In this document: positions 54,674 to 63,105 of the stretch, piece by piece | Layout of the letters: each line of letters begins with the position of its first letter | Numbering within the stretch: position 1 is the stretch's first letter | NCBI GenBank assembly: GCA_041744375.1 | Contig: JBGTLA010000095.1 | Span: forward strand, 124,001 to 188,000 | Direction of reading: 5' to 3' | Origin: JBGTLA01 sp041744375 | GTDB taxonomy: Bacteria > Actinomycetota > Acidimicrobiia > Spongiisociales > ZC4RG35 | Length of the DNA stretch: 64,000 nt | The notes under the pieces: model-generated | Databases searched by the model: none | Told to the model about the DNA's origin: nothing | The model's input: only the letters and a program-made list of their open reading frames with translations | Made by a program: the position numbers and the translations under genes

Positions 54674-55177
54674 TCAGCCTACCGCTGTCTGGCGCTGACC
54701 CAACTCCCGGTCAAGGATCAACAGGGCGGAGCCGTCCTCACCGAGTCGCCTGATCTGAGCAATGATCTCATTGACCGATGCTTCCTCTTCGATCTGTTCC
54801 GCCACGAACCATTGCAGGAGAGGCAGGGCGTCGATGTCGCCGGCTTCGTTGGCGAGGCGGTACAGATCCCGGATGGCCTCGCTGACGTTTCTCTCCTGTT
54901 CCAATGCCTCCTGAAAGGCGCTCAGTGGCGAGGCGATGCCGTGCTCGGGGGCAGGTATGGCCCCGATCCGCACCTCTGTTCCCCGGTCGATGAGATGTCG
55001 CATGAATCGGTCGGCATGTTGGCGTTCCTCGCCGGCCTGGGCGCGCATCCACGACGCCATCCCGGGTAGGTCGACCGATTCGAAATAGGCCGACAGCTGC
55101 ACGTAGGCGATGGAACTGGCCAACTCCAGCGTGACCTGCCGGTTGAATGCTTGGGCGAGTGGTTCGGGCATTTTCAT
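54674..55177 (-). CDS. Ferritin
   Basis: A 167-residue non-haem ferritin. LAQAFNRQVTLELASSIAYVQLSAYFES, GMASWMRAQAGEERQHADRFMRHLIDRG with the E-x2-H ferroxidase pair, and WFVAEQIEEEASVNEIIAQI are typical, and the length is right for the bacterial FtnA group. It stores iron as a 24-mer shell. TAGTCT lies seven bases before ATG 55177, so transcription is probably leaderless. No methionine haem site is evident, so it is not bacterioferritin. Confidence 0.9.
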   Translation of the reverse strand: MKMPEPLAQAFNRQVTLELASSIAYVQLSAYFESVDLPGMASWMRAQAGEERQHADRFMRHLIDRGTEVRIGAIPAPEHGIASPLSAFQEALEQERNVSEAIRDLYRLANEAGDIDALPLLQWFVAEQIEEEASVNEIIAQIRRLGEDGSALLILDRELGQRQTAVG

Positions 55178-55184
55178 CTGCCCG

Positions 55185-55190
55185 AGACTA
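55185..55190 (-). promoter_or_regulatory. -10 box, leaderless promoter of ferritin
   Basis: TAGTCT on the minus strand ends seven bases before the ATG. Confidence 0.45.
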
Positions 55191-55254
55191 TCGGATCCCT
55201 GCCGACGAGGATGCACGGTGCCTCCACCTGGAAAAGTGCTTTCCACGCCTGGCG

Positions 55255-55260
55255 TAAGAT
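55255..55260 (+). promoter_or_regulatory. -10 box of the thioesterase gene
   Basis: TAAGAT ends 12 bases before ATG 55273, divergent from ferritin. Confidence 0.4.
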
Positions 55261-55272
55261 CCCCTCCCAGTC

Positions 55273-56067
55273 ATGTTCGATGCTCTCTTCGAAGTACTCC
55301 CCGATTCCTCTCTTCAGCCCACCGGGCTGACCAGGGGTGGTTGGTCAGACGACGCCCAGCACGGGAGCCCTCCTTCGGGTTTGATGGCTCGAGCCATCGA
55401 AGCCGTGCCGACGGCCGTACCCATGGAGGTGGCCCGTTTCACCGTCGATCTCTTCCGGGCGGTTCCTCTCACCCCGCTCCGAGTCGAGACGGATATCGTT
55501 CGTGACGGCAAGAGGATCCAATTGGTCGATGCGTTCCTCTCGTCCGCAGGTCTCCCGGTGGGGCGGGCCAGCGCCTTGCGTGTCCGCCAGGGTGCGATTG
55601 GACTGAGACGCACACCCACGGACCGGTTGGACCCGGGCCCCGAGCATCTCGACGTTTTGGATTGGCGTGATGCGTTCGGGGATTCAGATGGGATCGAACG
55701 TTTCCACACAGACGGAGTGGAGATCCGCACGATCGACGACTCGTTCATCCGTCCCGTACCCGGCCGCTCATGGTTCCGTCTCTTGGCGCCGGTGGTGCCG
55801 CACGAAGAGGTGTCACCCTTTGTACGTGCCGCCACACTCGCCGATCTGTCCAACGGAAACTCTCAGGTTCTCGATCCCCGTCAGTATGTGTACGTGAACC
55901 CCGACATCACCCTCTACCTTCACCGTCAACCTGAGGGTGAGTGGTTGGGGATGCACTCGGCGGTCTATCAGGGACCCGAAGGGGTGGGGATGGCCGATAC
56001 CGCGCTCTACGACCGCACTGGCCGGGTAGGTCGGGTGGTGCAGGCTCAACTACTCGAAGAACGTTGA
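55273..56067 (+). CDS. Thioesterase-family protein (TesB-like double hotdog)
   Basis: A 264-residue protein with two hotdog repeats. RGGWSDDAQHGSPPSGLMARAIEAV and MEVARFTVDLFRAVPLTPLRVETDIVRDGKRIQLVDAFLSS form the first, and FVRAATLADLSNGNSQ followed by NPDITLYLHRQPEGEWLGMHSAVYQGPEGVGMADTALYDRTGRVG the second. This is the acyl-CoA thioesterase layout seen often in Actinobacteria. It should release acids from CoA thioesters. Its end overlaps the convergent hydrolase gene by 22 bases. Confidence 0.83.
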   Translation: MFDALFEVLPDSSLQPTGLTRGGWSDDAQHGSPPSGLMARAIEAVPTAVPMEVARFTVDLFRAVPLTPLRVETDIVRDGKRIQLVDAFLSSAGLPVGRASALRVRQGAIGLRRTPTDRLDPGPEHLDVLDWRDAFGDSDGIERFHTDGVEIRTIDDSFIRPVPGRSWFRLLAPVVPHEEVSPFVRAATLADLSNGNSQVLDPRQYVYVNPDITLYLHRQPEGEWLGMHSAVYQGPEGVGMADTALYDRTGRVGRVVQAQLLEER

Positions 56068-57077
56068 TCTTCTAGGCGTCGGAACGAGTCGCAGATGGCA
56101 TCGACGAGGGCACTTCGGTGCTTCCTCCACAGTGTGGCGTGGCCCCCGGGTAGCCAGCGGATCTCGGATCCGTCCCAGTGTTCGGCGAGAGCGGCGCAAG
56201 CGGCCGCGGGGACGAACCCGTCGCTGCGCGCGGCAACCATCACCACCGACCGATGATGGGAACCCGGAGGGGTAGACAAGGCGCTGACCGAGCCGAGAAG
56301 CTCTGCGAGTTCACGGCGGGTGTCACGTCCACCTAGCGCCCTCCAGTCGATGGCGTGTCGAAGGGTCCCCTCCAGGTAGACAGGAGCGGGAGAGTGCGAT
56401 GCGGCCATCAATCCGGTGGCCAGATGGAGCCTGGTGCGGGCCGTCACGAGAGCGGCGAGGTTGCCGCCCATGGAGAAACCACCCACCCCGAGCAGGCTGT
56501 ATTCGCCGGCCAAGCTGGTCAGGAGCGACTCGCATTCCGCCACTGCTCCTCCACCCATCAGAGCGAAGTCGGCGACCGTACGTATGGGCATGCCGGTCGA
56601 CCCGTGACGCCGCCGCAGCCCATAGAGGGGAATCTCTGCCATGAGGGTCGACACGTGCCGCTGCGCCAGCGGCTCGGCGAAGAGCCGGCGCCTTTCGAAC
56701 CCCTCGTCGTTCCACGAAGGCAGAAGCACTACGAGACGGTCGGAGCCCCCGGCCGGTTCGATCAATTCAACCGGCACCACCCGGGCGGCGTCGGGAAGGA
56801 GTTCGCCCAGGGGGCTGGAAAAGGTGCCACGGCGACGCCGGTATCCCCGGTGTTCGGTCTTCGGCTGCCACACGAGCTCCGGGGGCGTCGCCGGGGCGGG
56901 TTCGCCGAGGCGGGTGAGAAGCTCCGCCGTGAGCCGGTCGCCCCAACCGTCGGGGAAGATCGTGGTGCCCGGGTTGGGCATGGCCAACGCCACCCCTGCC
57001 AGCCGGTCGATGAGATGGGACACATCTGAGATGCTGGCATGCTCACCACGGGGGGGCGAGCCGGAACTCACGCTCAT
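56046..57077 (-). CDS. Alpha/beta hydrolase (ABHD18/DUF2048-like)
   Basis: A 343-residue alpha/beta-hydrolase-fold protein. LVVLLPSWNDEGFERRRLFAEPLAQRHVSTLMAEIPLYGLRRR is the oxyanion strand region, VGGFSMGGNLAALVTARTRL the nucleophile elbow (Ser in GFSMG), MVAARSDGFVPAAA the acid region and WLPGGHATLW the histidine. It resembles the ABHD18-type family of unknown substrate. The start is uncertain: ATG 57077 is used, GTG 57023 is plausible and longer forms run into the ilvE promoter. Confidence 0.72.
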   Translation of the reverse strand: MSVSSGSPPRGEHASISDVSHLIDRLAGVALAMPNPGTTIFPDGWGDRLTAELLTRLGEPAPATPPELVWQPKTEHRGYRRRRGTFSSPLGELLPDAARVVPVELIEPAGGSDRLVVLLPSWNDEGFERRRLFAEPLAQRHVSTLMAEIPLYGLRRRHGSTGMPIRTVADFALMGGGAVAECESLLTSLAGEYSLLGVGGFSMGGNLAALVTARTRLHLATGLMAASHSPAPVYLEGTLRHAIDWRALGGRDTRRELAELLGSVSALSTPPGSHHRSVVMVAARSDGFVPAAACAALAEHWDGSEIRWLPGGHATLWRKHRSALVDAICDSFRRLEDQRSSSS

Positions 57078-57129
57078 GCCCGAGGTCGATCTGGTGGCGG
57101 CGATTGGGGGCCTGTTCGTCGCCAGCATC

Positions 57130-57135
57130 TATGCT
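57130..57135 (+). promoter_or_regulatory. -10 box, leaderless promoter of ilvE
   Basis: TATGCT ends six bases before the ATG at 57142. Confidence 0.5.
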
Positions 57136-57141
57136 TGACGG

Positions 57142-58143
57142 ATGAGCGCGCGTCCGCCCTTCGGCACGGTGTTTGGACCCGTCATGGCCACCGCCAGGTG
57201 GTCGGATGGCTCGTGGTCGGAGTCGTCGCTGGAAACGGTAGCCCCCATCCCCATGCACCCAGCTGCACACGTGCTCCACTACGGAAGCGCCTGCTTCGAG
57301 GGGCTGAAGGCTCATCGCGGCAACGATGGGATCGTGCGGATCTTTCGCGTGGATCGGCATGTTGGGCGGATGCGGGCGAGTGCGGCTCGCCTGTGGCTGC
57401 CGGTACCGGAGGCGACGGAGCTCACCTCGATGGTGGTCGACACGGTTGCCGCCAATCTGGGAGTGATCCCGCAAGTGCCCGGCTCTCTCTACCTACGCCC
57501 CACCCTGGTCGGCACAGCCGCCAACATCGGAGCGGCCGGATCCCCCGCATCCGAAGCCCTTCTCTTCGTGCTCACCAGCCCGGTCGGCGACTACTTCGCC
57601 GGGGGTATCCGACCCCTGAGGATCTCCGTCGAAAGCCGGCGTCCGCGTACCACGCCGCAGTTCGGGTCGGTGAAGACGGGGGCCAACTATGCCATGGCCC
57701 TGGGCGTGACGATGGAGGCGCGGGCGGCCCACGATGTGGCCCAGGTCTTGTTCGCCCCCGACGGCGTCGTGCAAGAGACCGGAGCATCGAATGTGCTGCT
57801 GCTCGAGGGCGACACGGTCGTGACCCCTGCCGTCGATGGTTCGTTCCTGGAGGGAGTCACCCGGGCTTCGATCTTGCAGCTCGCCGCCGACGCGGGGATG
57901 TCGGTGGAAGAACGCGAGCTGAAACTCGACGAAGTGCTCACCTGGGCCGACCACGGCGAGATTGCGCTGGCCGGCACAGCCGCGGTGTTGACTCCTGTGG
58001 GAACTCTGGTGGTGGACGGCGTCGAGAAGATGGTGCGAGACGGCGGCGTCGGGCCTGCTACCACCCGCCTGAGACAGCTCCTGATGGACGTTCAGGCCGG
58101 ACGGGCCCCGGACCGCCACGGGTGGACGCTGCCGGTCGGGTGA
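57142..58143 (+). CDS. ilvE: Branched-chain amino acid aminotransferase
   Basis: A 333-residue class-IV PLP aminotransferase. HVLHYGSACFEGLKAHRG, YLRPTLVGTAANIG, and GSVKTGANYAMALGVTMEA with the PLP-binding lysine are present, along with QETGASNVLLLEGDTVVTP and FLEGVTRASILQLA. It transaminates leucine, isoleucine and valine with 2-oxoglutarate. Its length and blocks fit IlvE; a D-amino-acid transaminase is less likely. Confidence 0.9.
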   Translation: MSARPPFGTVFGPVMATARWSDGSWSESSLETVAPIPMHPAAHVLHYGSACFEGLKAHRGNDGIVRIFRVDRHVGRMRASAARLWLPVPEATELTSMVVDTVAANLGVIPQVPGSLYLRPTLVGTAANIGAAGSPASEALLFVLTSPVGDYFAGGIRPLRISVESRRPRTTPQFGSVKTGANYAMALGVTMEARAAHDVAQVLFAPDGVVQETGASNVLLLEGDTVVTPAVDGSFLEGVTRASILQLAADAGMSVEERELKLDEVLTWADHGEIALAGTAAVLTPVGTLVVDGVEKMVRDGGVGPATTRLRQLLMDVQAGRAPDRHGWTLPVG

Positions 58144-58231
58144 ATCGGTGAGGCTGCGGCCCGATGTGCCCGGATCCCTGCCACCGGAGACGCGGTGGGG
58201 GAGTGGTTGCCCCCGGTTTGAGCTCCTCGAC

Positions 58232-58237
58232 TAACAT
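58232..58237 (+). promoter_or_regulatory. -10 box, leaderless promoter of the AlkB-like gene
   Basis: TAACAT ends eight bases before the ATG at 58246. The bases after it form GCGAACGCATG with a CATGCG overlap. Confidence 0.45.
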
Positions 58238-58245
58238 GCGAACGC

Positions 58246-58881
58246 ATGTTCGCTGTTCAACACTCCTTGTTCGGAATCGGTGAGCCGACCATCGACCCTG
58301 ACTTCGCCACGTGGCACCGCACAGAACTCGAAGCGGGGGCGTGGCTCGATGTCGTACCCCACTGGCTCCAGGGGGACGGAACATTGTATGACATCCTGGC
58401 TGAGAGCCAACCATGGCAACAACCCGACGTGGTCATGTACGAGAGGTTGGTGTCTACTCCTCGGCTGGTCGCCAACGCAGCGGGGGATAGCCACCCGGTG
58501 CTGAGGGAGATGGTGGCGGCGCTGACAGGGCGCTACGGAGTGCACCTCCATCGCCTCACCACCAACTGGTACCGCGATGGGTCCGATAGCGTGGCGTGTC
58601 ATGGGGACAGGGTGGCGCGTGACCTGGAGCGCTCCGTGGTGGCCGTCCTGTCGCTTCGGGGTCCGCGTGAGTTTCGTTTCAAGCCCGCCGCCGGGGGGCC
58701 GTCGCGGTCGATCTCGGCGGGCTTGGGGACGTTGGTCGTCATGGGGGGCACCTTCCAGCGAACCTGGCGCCACGCCATCCCCAAGTGCGCCTCAGCTCCT
58801 CCCAGAATGGCCGTGATGTTTCGCCACGACTACCACTCCGACTACGACTCCGGGTCGGCCGGTCGCCTGCGGGATCCCTGA
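58246..58881 (+). CDS. AlkB-like 2-oxoglutarate dioxygenase
   Basis: A 211-residue AlkB-family enzyme. TTNWYRDGSDSVACHGDRVARD holds the iron ligands His and Asp (HGD), WRHAIPKC the second His, and PPRMAVMFRHD the 2-oxoglutarate-binding arginine. The VVMYERLVSTPRLVA lead-in is typical of the actinobacterial group. It should remove alkyl lesions from DNA or RNA bases by oxidation. The stop is 12 bases from that of the convergent DUF4015 gene. Confidence 0.88.
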   Translation: MFAVQHSLFGIGEPTIDPDFATWHRTELEAGAWLDVVPHWLQGDGTLYDILAESQPWQQPDVVMYERLVSTPRLVANAAGDSHPVLREMVAALTGRYGVHLHRLTTNWYRDGSDSVACHGDRVARDLERSVVAVLSLRGPREFRFKPAAGGPSRSISAGLGTLVVMGGTFQRTWRHAIPKCASAPPRMAVMFRHDYHSDYDSGSAGRLRDP

Positions 58882-58892
58882 TCCGCCAAGGC

Positions 58893-60542
58893 TCATTCGA
58901 GGGGGTCGAGGGCGGCGCGTGTGTAGGTGGTGGCCGCATCCCACAACAGGATGTTGGGCACCCCGGCGTCGCGAGACGCCTCGATCTGTGCCCTCACCTC
59001 GGCCGGACCGTAGGCGATCCCGAGCGAGAAGTCCTGGAGCCATGACACGACATGGGCGCCGGTGCCTTCGGTCAGCTCGACGAAGTCCACCAACGACCGG
59101 AAGGTGATGTCGTATGGTTGGGCGTTGGGGTTGTCGACCCCGTACTCTCCCGGTCCCCAATGCGAGGGGTACACCATCGGCGCCACGTAGTCGACGTGTT
59201 CGGCCATTCGGGGGATGTCTTGGGCCACCTCCGTGGGGCGCGTTGCGGCGATACCGAACACGGCCGCGCCCAGGCGGGCGCCGGACTCGATGACCCGGGG
59301 GCGGCTCTCTTCCAAGAAGCTGACGATGGCGTCTTCGGGGGTGCCGTCACCGCCGGGGTACACCAACTCGGAGAGGGTGTCGGGGCGGCGCACGTAGTCG
59401 AACATGACGTCGTCGACCCCGAGTCGGGCTGCCTCTTCCGCCAGGGCGATGTTGTATTCGCGCACGTCGGGGTCGAAGGGATTCGTGAATCCTCCATACT
59501 GGCCGTAGGCGCTGCCGTCCGGGTTCTGAACCACCCAGTTCATGTTGCCGGTGGCGATGGCGTAGTTGGCCAAAATCGGGTCGCGGAAATTGACGATACG
59601 CGCCACGACCCTCACTCCTTTTTGGTGCAGTTCCTCGACGACGGTCGGGAGATCGAAGAGGACGGTGACCGCCCCGATCTCATGGGCGAGCTCGACTTCG
59701 GTGTCGTACCAGATTTCACCCGCCTCGTCCTTGAGGTCCAATTGCACCGTGTTGATGAGGCCGGCGTCGATCATGTCCATGATCGGATCCTTGAGGATCG
59801 GGGTAGCCCACGTCCAACCGGTGGCGTGCACCCCGAAAATGGGAGGTGCCCCCGGGGCTCCCGGAAGCGCCAATTCGACGGAGACGACCTCAGAGGCAGT
59901 GTTGCCGAGGTGGTCGGTGGCAGTAATGATCACGGCAGAGTTGGGTGGCTCCGCAAATAACCTCTCGAACGACCCGTCGGTAGCCACCGCCACCTCACGG
60001 CCGTCTACCAGCACCGCCGCTTCGAGGTCGTCGACGGTGCCACCGACCAGCACCTCCGAGCCGACCGGGACCGGGCCGTCGGGGCTGAGGATGCGCACGG
60101 TAGGTGGCGTGGTGTTGAGAGTGAAGGTGCGAGACTCCGACAGCGCCCCGAATGGGAACGAGCGAGGCAGAACTGCTTCCAGGGTGTGCTCGCCGTCGGG
60201 AAGGTCCGTCAACGTCGTTGTGAGCGAACCGTTGGGGCCCCTCGTCAGCGTGATGGGCTCATCGTTGAGTGTCACCGCTAGTTCGTCGGTCGATAGCTCG
60301 GTGGCGACGGTGATCGTCACCTCGGAGGAGTCTCCACCCAAGACGGCGCCATCCTCGACCCCGGAGAGAGTCATCTCGCCGCCGCCCGATCCGATCAGCC
60401 ACGGGACCACCAGGATTATCACCGGCAGGGCGACGAAGACGACCTTGCCCCGTCTCGTCAGCCGGTAACGAGGCTTGGGCGCAGAAGGCTTGGCCCGAAC
60501 ACTGTCGGCTCTCGTGGTGGGCGGCGGGGAGACATGAGACAT
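58893..60542 (-). CDS. DUF4015 putative glycoside hydrolase, membrane-anchored
   Basis: A 549-residue protein. A short cytosolic basic stretch, one membrane helix (VVFVALPVIILVVPWLIG, ~residues 34-51), two Ig-like beta domains (to ~residue 235) and a TIM-barrel-like DUF4015 domain follow in order. The last begins FGVHATGWTWATPILKDPIMDMIDAGLINTVQLDLKDEAGEIWYDT and includes ARIVNFRDPILANYAI and VDDVMFDYVRRPD, where acidic residues could be catalytic, and HVDYVAPMVYPSHWG. It probably faces outward and acts on an envelope polysaccharide. Confidence 0.85.
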   Translation of the reverse strand: MSHVSPPPTTRADSVRAKPSAPKPRYRLTRRGKVVFVALPVIILVVPWLIGSGGGEMTLSGVEDGAVLGGDSSEVTITVATELSTDELAVTLNDEPITLTRGPNGSLTTTLTDLPDGEHTLEAVLPRSFPFGALSESRTFTLNTTPPTVRILSPDGPVPVGSEVLVGGTVDDLEAAVLVDGREVAVATDGSFERLFAEPPNSAVIITATDHLGNTASEVVSVELALPGAPGAPPIFGVHATGWTWATPILKDPIMDMIDAGLINTVQLDLKDEAGEIWYDTEVELAHEIGAVTVLFDLPTVVEELHQKGVRVVARIVNFRDPILANYAIATGNMNWVVQNPDGSAYGQYGGFTNPFDPDVREYNIALAEEAARLGVDDVMFDYVRRPDTLSELVYPGGDGTPEDAIVSFLEESRPRVIESGARLGAAVFGIAATRPTEVAQDIPRMAEHVDYVAPMVYPSHWGPGEYGVDNPNAQPYDITFRSLVDFVELTEGTGAHVVSWLQDFSLGIAYGPAEVRAQIEASRDAGVPNILLWDAATTYTRAALDPLE

Positions 60543-60640
60543 GGTGGAAGTGAGCTACCAGCGTAGTGAATCGGCCGACATTCCCGACGTTGGGCCCACC
60601 CGTCGGTAGCATTCGGCCTCGTCGTCGATCCAGGTTTCCT

Positions 60641-62053
60641 GTGCTCTTCCCGACCATCCAGTTCGCCCTGTTCTTCGTGGTGGTGCTGACCGCCAACTGG
60701 CTACTGCTTCCCCATCGACAGCGGTGGAAAGGGTTCATGCTGGCCGCCAGCTACGTCTTCTATGGGGCGTGGGACTGGCGCTTCATTCTGCTCATCATGA
60801 CGTCGACTCTCCTCAACCAGGCGGCGGCGACGGTCATGAGTCGCACCGAGGATCACGGGCGAAGGAGAGCGGCGGTGATCTCGGCGGTGGCGGCCAACCT
60901 CGGGATCCTGGGTTGGTTCAAGTACTACGGATTCTTCGTGAGTTCGGCGCTCAACCTGTTCAACAGCATCGGCGTGGAGTTGCCTCTGCCCTTGCTGCAG
61001 GTCACGCTGCCGGTGGGTATTTCGTTCTTCACCTTCCAGGCTCTCTCCTATGTCATCGACATCTACCGGGGGGAACAGGACAAGGCCCCCCTCTTGGACT
61101 TTGCGGTGTACCTGGCGTTCTTTCCGCAATTGGTCGCCGGTCCGATCGTCCGCAGCCGAGAGTTCTTGCCTCAACTCCACGGTCCCAAGGACCCGCGTGC
61201 CGTCGATGCCACCCGGGCCTTTGGGTTGATCGCAGGCGGACTGTTCAAGAAGGTCGTCGTGGCCAACACCTTGGCCACGACCATCGTCGACCCTGTCTTT
61301 GCCTCGCCAGGTCAGTTCAGCGCCCTGGAAGTCCTGATGGCGGTCTACGGGTACGCTGTCCAGATCTACGCCGACTTCTCGGGATACACCGACATCGCCA
61401 TCGGCGTCGCCCTCTTGATGGGCTTCAGATTCCCCGACAACTTCAACTCGCCGTACACCGCCGTCTCCATCCAGGACTTCTGGCGCCGGTGGCACATGAC
61501 CCTCAGCCGATGGCTGCGCGATTATCTGTACATCCCGTTGGGAGGGAATCGCGACGGGCGAGCGGCCACCTATAGGAACCTGTCTCTCACCATGCTTTTG
61601 GGAGGGCTCTGGCACGGGGCGGCGTGGACATTTGTGCTGTGGGGAGCATTCCACGGGGGCCTGTTGGCCTGGGAGAGGTACCGGGGTGAGATGACGGCCC
61701 ACCAGCCTGCCGTCGAAACCCCGCTGAACCGAGCCGTCAGTCGCCTGGCGACGTTCCATCTCGTGTGTCTCGGGTGGGTCCTCTTCCGAGCCGACTCCCT
61801 CGGTCATGTGGGTGAGATCCTCTCTCGACTCCTAGACTGGGGAGCGGCCCCGGCCGTGACTCCGGCGGTGTTGTTGCTGGTGGCGGGTGGGATCGGCGTC
61901 CAATACGTGCCCACCGACTTCCGAGCCAGGCTGCAGGCGGGATTTGCCCGATTGGGGCCGGTAACGATGACGGCGGCGTTGGGAGTGTTCCTCTTGATCC
62001 TGGACGGGCTCGGGCCTGAAGGGGTTGCTCCATTCATCTATTTCCAGTTCTGA
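60641..62053 (+). CDS. MBOAT-family O-acyltransferase (AlgI/DltB-like)
   Basis: A 470-residue polytopic membrane protein. FNSPYTAVSIQDFWRRWHMTLSRWLRDYLYIPLGGNR is the MBOAT signature, and LLGGLWHGAAWTFVLWGAFHG carries the invariant histidine. About ten membrane helices are expected. It passes acyl (usually acetyl) groups across the membrane to a glycan. GTG 60641 is used, as the product then begins VLFPTIQFALFFVVVL; the longer version adds a basic stretch. It is paired with the SGNH gene three bases downstream. Confidence 0.9.
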   Translation: MLFPTIQFALFFVVVLTANWLLLPHRQRWKGFMLAASYVFYGAWDWRFILLIMTSTLLNQAAATVMSRTEDHGRRRAAVISAVAANLGILGWFKYYGFFVSSALNLFNSIGVELPLPLLQVTLPVGISFFTFQALSYVIDIYRGEQDKAPLLDFAVYLAFFPQLVAGPIVRSREFLPQLHGPKDPRAVDATRAFGLIAGGLFKKVVVANTLATTIVDPVFASPGQFSALEVLMAVYGYAVQIYADFSGYTDIAIGVALLMGFRFPDNFNSPYTAVSIQDFWRRWHMTLSRWLRDYLYIPLGGNRDGRAATYRNLSLTMLLGGLWHGAAWTFVLWGAFHGGLLAWERYRGEMTAHQPAVETPLNRAVSRLATFHLVCLGWVLFRADSLGHVGEILSRLLDWGAAPAVTPAVLLLVAGGIGVQYVPTDFRARLQAGFARLGPVTMTAALGVFLLILDGLGPEGVAPFIYFQF

Positions 62054-62056
62054 TTC

Positions 62057-63073
62057 ATGGATCAATCCGACACGAGATCTCCGGTCAGCTTGCGGCGCTC
62101 GATGCCCGCCGGCATCGCCCTATTCGTGACGATCGGGGCGCTGATCCTCGGTCTCCTGCTCAATGCGGCCGATATCCGACGGACGGCCGAGCGGCAACCT
62201 CTCGGATGGCAGCGATCGGTGGCTGTGGCACTCGTCGAGCCGGTTTACCACGTCAGCACCTTCTTGCGTCTCGACCGGCCCCGAGCGGCGCTGGACTCGG
62301 CCATGGGCCGTGAGACGGCCCTGCCTCCGGCCACCCAATCCCCGGAGGTCACTCCGTCGGCACCGAGCACCACGTCCACCAGCTTGGCGGTGACGACCAC
62401 CACCGTTCCCGGTAGGCGGGTGGTGACCGAGGAAGAACCCCTCGTGATGTACATCGGTGGGGACTCGATGGTGGGCCAGTTCGGCCCCATGCTGCAGAAC
62501 CGTGCCAACCGCAGCGGAATGGTGGACTCCGAGTTCGTGTACGAATTCGAGTCCGGCCTCAGCCGCCCCGATTTCGTGGACTGGCCGGAGCGGCTCGACG
62601 GGGTCCGCGAGGAGCTGGACCCAGATGTCTTCGTGCTTTACTTCGGCGGCAACGACGCCCAGGCCATCTACATGCCCGACGGTACCTGGATTCCCTTCGA
62701 CACACCGGAGTGGGAAGCCGAGTATCGACGGCGGGTGGCTGAAGTCATGTCCACGCTCGACGCGGACGGGCGCTGGGTCTACTGGATGGGCATGCCCATA
62801 GTCCAGTCGGAGACCTTCCGACCGCGAGTGGAGCTGATGAACTCGGTCTATGAGAGTGTGGCAGACGAATACACCCGGGTCACCTTTGTCGAGTCCTGGT
62901 CGGTATTCGTGGATGCCGATGGGAACTACAGCGAGTATCTACGCGACGAGAGTGGGGACCTGGTCGACATGCGGCTCAACGATGGAGTCCACTTCACCAC
63001 AGCCGGCGCCATCCGTTTGGCCGAAGTCTTCTACGGCGTGCTGGCCGGCGACTGGGACCTGCCCTTGGACTAA
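62057..63073 (+). CDS. SGNH-hydrolase-like protein (DUF459-type), membrane-anchored
   Basis: A 338-residue protein with one N-terminal membrane helix (AGIALFVTIGALILGLLLNA), a Ser/Thr/Pro linker (residues ~90-125) and an extracellular SGNH-fold domain. MYIGGDSMVGQFGP is block I with serine, VLYFGGNDAQAIY block III with asparagine, and DGVHFTTAGAIRLAEV block V with Asp and His. Such proteins finish the O-acylation of envelope polymers together with MBOAT partners, as AlgI/AlgX-like pairs do. It starts three bases after the MBOAT stop. Confidence 0.87.
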   Translation: MDQSDTRSPVSLRRSMPAGIALFVTIGALILGLLLNAADIRRTAERQPLGWQRSVAVALVEPVYHVSTFLRLDRPRAALDSAMGRETALPPATQSPEVTPSAPSTTSTSLAVTTTTVPGRRVVTEEEPLVMYIGGDSMVGQFGPMLQNRANRSGMVDSEFVYEFESGLSRPDFVDWPERLDGVREELDPDVFVLYFGGNDAQAIYMPDGTWIPFDTPEWEAEYRRRVAEVMSTLDADGRWVYWMGMPIVQSETFRPRVELMNSVYESVADEYTRVTFVESWSVFVDADGNYSEYLRDESGDLVDMRLNDGVHFTTAGAIRLAEVFYGVLAGDWDLPLD

Positions 63074-63105
63074 GAACGACGCAACGGATCAGAGGGCCGG
63101 TGGGT

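Noticed and set aside
57043..57138. Short plus-strand frame ending in a hydrophobic peptide just before ilvE
   Set aside because: It overlaps the 5' part of the opposing hydrolase and the ilvE promoter. It is too short and unsupported.
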